Made by a program: the position numbers and the translations under genes. The notes below the pieces were generated by a model. That model made no database searches, was not told the origin of the DNA, and saw only the letters and a program-made list of their open reading frames with translations. Source: Candidatus Doudnabacteria bacterium RIFCSPHIGHO2_02_FULL_42_25 (GTDB lineage: Bacteria; Patescibacteriota; Doudnabacteria; UBA920; O2-02-FULL-48-8). Taken from it: 35,162 bases of DNA. Numbering within the stretch: the first letter of the stretch is position 1; every line of letters begins with the position of its first letter. The stretch covers positions 1-35,162 of the forward strand of contig MFEQ01000001.1 of the NCBI GenBank assembly GCA_001777665.1, in the 5' to 3' direction. Shown here piece by piece: positions 30,693 through 35,162 of the stretch.

Positions 30693-31430
30693 GTCAGTAC
30701 TTTGGTTCCACAAACTTTCGAAAAAAATCGACATGGTATGAGCTGTATCCGGATCCTCGATCACGATACCGGTCGGTTCTTTGCGGTTGAAAGAAATCAT
30801 CGCGACTTTGTTACCGTAAATAAAATTCGCGGTCCGGCGTAACTCGAAATTATCAGGTAAAAATCTGGTCCGTCGTAATTGATCTGAGTCCCTCGCCTGC
30901 AACTCCAAAGCGGCAGGTGTTTTTTCTACAATTAAACGAATTTTCAAAAAATGCTCATATCGACGCTGGACGAAGGAATTCATAAAATCCATGCCCAAAA
31001 TTTCGCGCCCATCACGAAAAGCGTCAACGCCTAGAATTGGATGTTTGGTCGCTATCATATCATCATAAATTTGGCGGATCTCTGATAAACCAAAAAAAGT
31101 TCTGATAATTGGTTTTTGTATTCCGCTTTTTTCTCTGATCGCTTCCAGTTCGGGAAGAATTGAACTGAGTGCAACTTCTTTTGCTTGTTCGTGAGCCAGG
31201 AGGCGGCTAGGTTCAACCGCTATCAAAATCGTTCGACCATGTTTTTCGAATTGATTCAAAAGACCTTTCTGTAGCATCTCGTCTATGTGTTCCCGAACAG
31301 TGGTGCGAGGAATGCTGACTTTGGCTGACAATTCCGTTATATTTGCCTGGCCCAATTCCAAAGCAGCCAGATAAATCTTAACTTCGTTTGGGTGGAGCCC
31401 TAATTGTTCTAAGGTTTCAGTAATCTTCAT
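30687..31430 (-). CDS. TrmB-family transcriptional regulator
   Basis: From ATG 31430 the protein is 247 residues: MKITETLEQLGLHPNEVKIYLAALELGQANITELSAKVSIPRTTVREHIDEMLQKGLL is the winged-helix domain of TrmB (residues 1-60). It is followed by a coiled coil (EQAKEVALSSILPELEAIREKS) and a C-terminal sensor half without sugar-binding motifs that I can name. TrmB-type proteins sense sugars in archaea; in CPR they are common with unknown ligands. A TATGAT box ends six bases before the ATG, so the mRNA is probably leaderless. An inverted repeat TGACGaCG-aaag-CGcCGTCA (31453-31472) just upstream may be its operator. Confidence 0.88.
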   Translation of the reverse strand: MKITETLEQLGLHPNEVKIYLAALELGQANITELSAKVSIPRTTVREHIDEMLQKGLLNQFEKHGRTILIAVEPSRLLAHEQAKEVALSSILPELEAIREKSGIQKPIIRTFFGLSEIRQIYDDMIATKHPILGVDAFRDGREILGMDFMNSFVQRRYEHFLKIRLIVEKTPAALELQARDSDQLRRTRFLPDNFELRRTANFIYGNKVAMISFNRKEPTGIVIEDPDTAHTMSIFFESLWNQSTDK

Positions 31431-31524
31431 ACTTGTATCATAGCACTCGCCCACTGACGACGAAAGCGCCGTCAGGATTTGTCCAGGTTTTTATAGATTA
31501 TTTTAAATCTTGTAGGTTTTCTAC

Positions 31525-31720
31525 TTTACTTTACATCTAGCTGTCATATACTTAATTTGAAAGGAGAGATGAATGAAGCAAAACGAAAGTTACGCACGTG
31601 ATGTTTCCAAATATTGTTAACTCCGGGCAGTTCGCCCAATATAGTAAAAATCAACAATACAAACACATGGAAACACCCAACGTTTGCTAAAAGCCGGAAG
31701 TTATTTAACATCCGGCTTTT
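31525..31720 (+). ncRNA. Short transcription unit: promoter, tiny ORF, terminator
   Basis: TTTACT (31525-31530), 16 nt and TATACT (31547-31552) are followed by AAGGAG and ATG at 31573 (15 codons, MKQNESYARDVSKYC). The stem AAAAGCCGGA/TCCGGCTTTT (31689-31720) closes it. A second ATG at 31569 reads 10 codons in another frame. The unit of about 160 nt has the form of a small mRNA or regulatory RNA. No known family is recognised. Confidence 0.45.
31689..31720. terminator. Bidirectional terminator between Fic and the small unit
   Basis: The 10-bp stem AAAAGCCGGA and TCCGGCTTTT with A-rich and T-rich ends serves the Fic gene on the minus strand and the small unit on the plus strand. Confidence 0.8.
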
Positions 31721-31723
31721 AGG

Positions 31724-32614
31724 TTATAATCTAAAACTCTCCCCAATCTTCCAAACACCTTTTTCTCTAAATGCTGGAATATTTTGTCTTCTCGCAGCGT
31801 TTAGGACAGCTGGGGTAGATTTTTTATGCTTCTTAGCATAATCAGCAAGTATGACAACATTGTCCCCTTTAAGATAAGTAATCCTTTTATGCAGTGATTC
31901 AATCAAACCCAGACCTACAATCTTTTCCATTATCTTTCCATTCTTATTTTTACTATCTCGATATTCTTTGAAGGCATCATAATATTCTTTTTTCTCTTTA
32001 TCCCTAATAATAATAATTGGGAAACCAAGTTTAAGCAGCTGCAAATTAGTAAGCACACGCCCGATGCGACCATTACCATCACAGAATGGATGTACAGTTT
32101 CAAAATCCAAATGGAACTTTGCAACCTTATCCACAAAATACGATTCCAAATTGCTTGAATACTCATTTAGTATTTCTTCAATCATTCTCTCTACATGTTC
32201 CGGAGCTGGTGCTATATGAGTACCGACTCGGACATATTCCCCTTTCTTCCTGAATCGGCCAGCAATACTATCATCAATGCCCCCAATCAACATCTGATGC
32301 AGAAGCAATATAGTTTCTTTATTTATTTCAAGAGTTTGAACTTTATTACGAATATAATCTATAACTCTGGCAAGGTTTTTTGCTTCATAAACTTCGCGCA
32401 AAGAAATATCTCGTGAGACCTCCTGCTCCAATAAAATCTTTTCAGTTTCCTTAAGAGTCAAGGTTGAATTTTCTATAGCATTAGAGTTATAGACACTCTC
32501 TGGAATTTCAGCATCATCAATCATATTTAAAAGAGATTCTTTACCTTGTCGCATAGTATCAAATTCGCTCTTAAGAGCTTGGATTCTATTTCTAATAGGT
32601 TTAGTTATAGCCAT
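31724..32614 (-). CDS. fic: Fic-domain AMP transferase, class II
   Basis: The 296-residue protein has the complete Fic motif HPFCDGNGRIGR (175-186), which transfers AMP (or another nucleotide part) to target hydroxyls. An N-terminal inhibitory motif SNAIEN (44-49) matches (S/T)xxxE(G/N), placing it in class II, where this segment of the same chain blocks ATP. The C-terminal part (VVILADYAKKHKKSTPAVLNAARRQNIPAFREKGVWKIGESF) looks like a small winged helix that could bind DNA or the target. It has a perfect promoter and a possible operator upstream and lies just downstream of the 16S gene. Confidence 0.95.
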   Translation of the reverse strand: MAITKPIRNRIQALKSEFDTMRQGKESLLNMIDDAEIPESVYNSNAIENSTLTLKETEKILLEQEVSRDISLREVYEAKNLARVIDYIRNKVQTLEINKETILLLHQMLIGGIDDSIAGRFRKKGEYVRVGTHIAPAPEHVERMIEEILNEYSSNLESYFVDKVAKFHLDFETVHPFCDGNGRIGRVLTNLQLLKLGFPIIIIRDKEKKEYYDAFKEYRDSKNKNGKIMEKIVGLGLIESLHKRITYLKGDNVVILADYAKKHKKSTPAVLNAARRQNIPAFREKGVWKIGESFRL

Positions 32615-32618
32615 ATTT

Positions 32619-32639
32619 ATAGTTAATTCCTATAACTAT
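32619..32639. promoter_or_regulatory. Possible operator of the Fic gene
   Basis: ATAGTTA (32619-32625) and TAACTAT (32633-32639) are a 7-bp inverted repeat between the -10 box and the start codon. Confidence 0.45.
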
Positions 32640-32666
32640 TATAGTCGATTAACGAATAATTGTCAA
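32638..32666 (-). promoter_or_regulatory. Consensus promoter of the Fic gene
   Basis: On the minus strand TTGACA (32661-32666), 17 nt and TATAAT (32638-32643) match the consensus exactly. Confidence 0.85.
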
Positions 32667-32703
32667 ATATTAGTGAATTTAGCTTAGAAACAACAGATAT
32701 TCA

Positions 32704-32734
32704 CTAAAAAATAAAAAGCCTCATGCAAGGCTTC
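32704..32734 (-). terminator. Terminator of the 16S rRNA transcript
   Basis: On the minus strand AAGCCT-tgcatg-AGGCTT runs into TTTATTTTTTA, about 150 nt after the 16S 3' end. It supports transcription of 16S separate from 23S. A stem GCTCTGAC-gcaa-GTCAGAG lies between (32796-32813). Confidence 0.85.
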
Positions 32735-33010
32735 TATTTCTTTGTACGTAAATTATTGGGAATAAGGCTTATATATCGTCGTTTTTGATGTATCACTCTG
32801 ACTTGCGTCAGAGCAATCGACCATCCTTCCCGCTTGCCAGAAACATCGAAATGTTGTCTGGTAGAGACGGAATTCTCCTTAGAAAGGAGGTGATCCATCG
32901 ACAGCTTCCGCTACCGATGCCTTGTTACGACTTCACCCCAGTCATGATTCTTACCTTAGTTCTCTAACGAGACTTTTGGGTACTAACCACTTCCATGGTG
33001 TGACGGGCGG

Positions 33011-33827
33011 ATTGCGATAACTGATAGTTTCGCATTCCCACGTAGTGTGCGGCGTTACCGCGCTACGCGAGTCCGAAGGTTCATTTGAGATTTTAGTAAT
33101 CGAATTCGATCTAGACCAAATTTAGAATGATGCTTTCCCATTTCTACAAGCTTAGCTATTTTGCAAAACAACTCAAAGCTTTTCTTCTTTGAATAACTCT
33201 GCAATTGATGCTTGCGAAAAAACGGGATAATTACATCTAGGATTGCTCTATGTGTGTTTACTGTATAACGGTAACATTGACTATGATTTTCTCGACTTTC
33301 TGGTTGAAAGTATACTGCTCCGCAACCTAAAGAGTTACGAACTTTATCGAGCATAGCCTTATCTTGTTCCTGAACTTTTATAAAAAAGTTCAAAGTAACA
33401 CGTCCGCCACCGCCCTTATTTAAGGGTGACTTTATTAGAACATAGAAACATCCTTCTCCATCTGTTAGACCGACGATATAATCATCAGAAACCATCGGTT
33501 TTGTCCTTCGGCTTGATTTTAAACCAAGCTTACTATGACGCAGCTGACTTCTCAAAACTTTTAAATTTTCCATAAGTTTATGAGATCTCCCTGGGTAACC
33601 ATTAATACTATTCCAAACATCATGATCGAGATTTTTTGTGATACTTCCCTATTACACACCGCACTAAAAATAGGTCGTATCTCTCTTTTTATGATCACGC
33701 TGCCCTTTGCTACTAGGATCCTTCAGTCTATCCCTCGCGGAAGTAGACCTACCCGTTCGCTACACTCGAAAATCGAGCGAGTGGACTTAAACCACTTAGC
33801 TTTAATAGCCGCCAGGCGCCTTTAATT
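33011..33827 (-). other. Intron in 16S rRNA between positions 1398 and 1399
   Basis: The exon flanks GTACACA and CCGCCCGTC join to the universal GTACACACCGCCCGTC, so the 817-nt insert is exact. It carries a LAGLIDADG gene near its 3' side. About 250 nt precede the gene, and a hairpin (33013-33034) sits against the 3' junction. The base before the 5' junction is A and the last intron base is U, unlike group I rules (U before, G at the end). The intron class is thus open: an unusual group I or another type. Confidence 0.85.
33055..33573 (-). CDS. LAGLIDADG homing endonuclease of the 16S intron
   Basis: This 172-residue protein has one motif, IVGLTDGEGCF (about 33-43), so it should act as a homodimer. 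The C-terminal region (VIIPFFRKHQL, KKKSFELFCKIAKL) is similar to that of the 23S intron endonuclease. The segment SPLNKGGGGR (about 49-58) is encoded by a small palindromic CCCTTA-aa-TAAGGG sequence and looks like an in-frame repeat insertion within the first beta strands. The frame is otherwise intact. Confidence 0.92.
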   Translation of the reverse strand: MENLKVLRSQLRHSKLGLKSSRRTKPMVSDDYIVGLTDGEGCFYVLIKSPLNKGGGGRVTLNFFIKVQEQDKAMLDKVRNSLGCGAVYFQPESRENHSQCYRYTVNTHRAILDVIIPFFRKHQLQSYSKKKSFELFCKIAKLVEMGKHHSKFGLDRIRLLKSQMNLRTRVAR

Positions 33828-34246
33828 TGTGTACAAAACCCGAGAACGTATTCACCGTAGCGAGGCTGATCTACGGTTACTAGCGATTCCAGCTTCATGA
33901 GGGCGAGTTGCAGCCCTCAATCCGAACTGAGGGTAGTTTTTGAGAGGATTTGCTCCACCTTACGGTATTGCGTCCCTTTGTTCCTACCCATTGTAGCACG
34001 TGTGTCGCCCAGGGTGTAAAAACCACGCTGATTTGACGTCATCCCCGCCTTCCTCCAGCTTAAACGCCGGCAGTCTGTTATGAAAATCAACATAACATGG
34101 GGGTTGCGCTCGTTCTCCCACTTAAGGGAACATCTCACGACACGAGCTGACGACAACCGTGCAGCACCTGTGTATCACTCTCGAAGATCACACGTTTCCG
34201 TGCGCTTGAAGATACATGTCAAACCCTGGTAAGGTTCCTCGCTTAT

Positions 34247-34300
<54 letters not shown>

Positions 34301-34736
34301 ATGTTTTAGCCTTGCGGCCGTACTACACAGGCGGGATATTTAACGCGTTAGCTACGGCTCGCACGAGGGTCGATACTCGCGCATGCCTAATATCCATCGT
34401 TTACAGCGTGGACTACTGGGGTATCTAATCCCATTCGCTCCCCACGCTTTCGTCCTAGCAGTGTCAGGTGGCACCCAGAGACCTGCCTTCGCTTTCGGTG
34501 TTCCGAACGATATCAACGCATTTCACTACTACACCGTTCGTTCCAGTCTCCTCTTTGCCCCTCTAGTTTTGCAGTATTTTGAGCAAACTCAGAAGTTGAG
34601 CTTCTGGCTTTTACCCAAAACTTTCAAAACCACCTATCGGTACGCTTTACGCCCAATGATTCCGGATAACGCTTGAGGTCTCTGTATTACCGCTGCTGCT
34701 GGCACAGAGTTAGCAACCTCTTATCTATGGGTACCA

Positions 34737-35036
34737 TCAGTCCCGCACCTTTTTGGCATCGTTGATGCTAGATTCTAATCTTTTCTTAAGTTCATGAAAC
34801 CCTTTGCCATGATGCTTTAACTGTCGCTCTCGACGACCAGCATCTACTGGCGATAGATAAGCTTCAAAATAGATTAACCTCCAGGGACCAAATTTACTTG
34901 TCCACTGACTTAATCCATGATTATGCTGATCTACTCTTGTCGTTACTTTATCAGTAACTCCAATGTAGAACTTACGAGCAGATTTCTCGTCTAGATTTAA
35001 AAGTATATAAACGTAATACATACGCGTATTATACAT
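34737..35036 (-). CDS. GIY-YIG nuclease-domain protein encoded inside 16S helix 17
   Basis: The protein is 99 residues from ATG 35036, or 94 from ATG 35021, which gives the more usual start MYYVYILL. GIY-YIG domain: YYVYILL, FYIGVTDKVTTRVDQHN (catalytic Arg), GPWRLIYFEAYLSPVDAGRRERQLK (catalytic Glu). The last seven codons (DAKKVRD) lie in the base-paired stem that extends rRNA helix 17. Related to, but clearly different from, the GIY-YIG gene at 26272. Confidence 0.88.
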   Translation of the reverse strand: MYNTRMYYVYILLNLDEKSARKFYIGVTDKVTTRVDQHNHGLSQWTSKFGPWRLIYFEAYLSPVDAGRRERQLKHHGKGFHELKKRLESSINDAKKVRD

Positions 35037-35068
35037 TCAAACCCCAACCAGACCAAAAAGGTGCGGGA
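34741..35068 (-). mobile_element. Intervening sequence extending helix 17 of 16S rRNA
   Basis: Exact 16-bp inverted repeats, TCCCGCACCTTTTTGG (34741-34756) and its complement (35053-35068), bound the GIY-YIG gene. The flanking rRNA (GAUGGGGAAAA on one side and CUGAUGGUACCC on the other) is the usual helix 17 base. In RNA the insert would hang from a 16-bp helix, as in intervening sequences that are cut out without ligation. There are no splice-site signs. Confidence 0.8.
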
Positions 35069-35162
35069 TTTTTCCCCATCAAAAGCACTTTACAACCCGA
35101 AGGCCGTCTTCGTGCACGCGGCGTCGCTGGATCAGGCTTTCGCCCATTGTCCAAAATTCCAA

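Noticed and set aside
32796-32813. Hairpin after the 16S 3' end as the terminator
   Set aside because: It has no T run on either strand; the stem at 32704-32734 is the better terminator, and this one may be a processing signal.

Overview
The window most likely comes from a Candidate Phyla Radiation (Patescibacteria) bacterium. The evidence is rRNA genes interrupted by introns and protein-coding inserts, 16S and 23S genes that are not adjacent, many 60-200 residue membrane proteins, a complete single-operon type IV pilus system, class F-like sortases, and a 16S sequence that departs from the universal 515 primer site. The phylum below CPR level cannot be fixed from this sequence alone.

Layout. 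Bases 1-3655 are a 23S rRNA gene (minus strand, 3' end beyond the left edge). It carries a group I intron with a LAGLIDADG endonuclease and at least three palindromic repeat insertions. Its long structured leader, with a consensus promoter, runs to about 4400. Bases 4700-5813 hold three small, well-insulated minus-strand genes with strong Shine-Dalgarno sites. ligA (5973-7970) is divergent from a LysM anchor protein (8003-8560). From 20095 down to 8596 a minus-strand operon with a consensus promoter encodes pilM, pilN, pilO, a small membrane protein, pilB, a degenerate receiver, pilT, pilC, a major pilin, a minor pilin-like protein, the prepilin peptidase and four further pseudopilin-type proteins.

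Bases 20299-21646 hold a PIN toxin with its antitoxin, tRNA-Ala(UGC), a small membrane protein, and tRNA-Ile(GAU) flanked by decayed tRNA-like sequence. Bases 21647-25557 are a surface-protein locus: an unknown protein, two tandem sortases, a pilin, an exported protein with a C-terminal membrane anchor, and a GtrA-like protein. Bases 25611-27762 hold a response regulator, a GIY-YIG gene bounded by inverted repeats, a small membrane protein and a KDPG-aldolase-like enzyme. Bases 27888-31430 are mostly membrane proteins, a GerMN lipoprotein-like protein and a TrmB-type regulator. A Fic protein (31724-32614) precedes, at 32881-35162, a 16S rRNA gene (minus strand, 5' end beyond the right edge). 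The 16S carries one LAGLIDADG intron and a GIY-YIG gene built into helix 17.

The main theme is selfish or repetitive DNA accommodated inside essential genes: introns at conserved rRNA sites, palindromes in rRNA and in the reading frames of ligA, pilD and a pseudopilin, and a family of short elements ending in CCCGTTAGAGAY. One member of that family carries a GIY-YIG nuclease gene, and another sits inside the conserved GFTLIE prepilin motif. The 16S and 23S genes lie 29 kb apart with an intrinsic terminator after the 16S, yet the classical spacer tRNAs (Ile, then Ala) still lie between them in the ancestral order.
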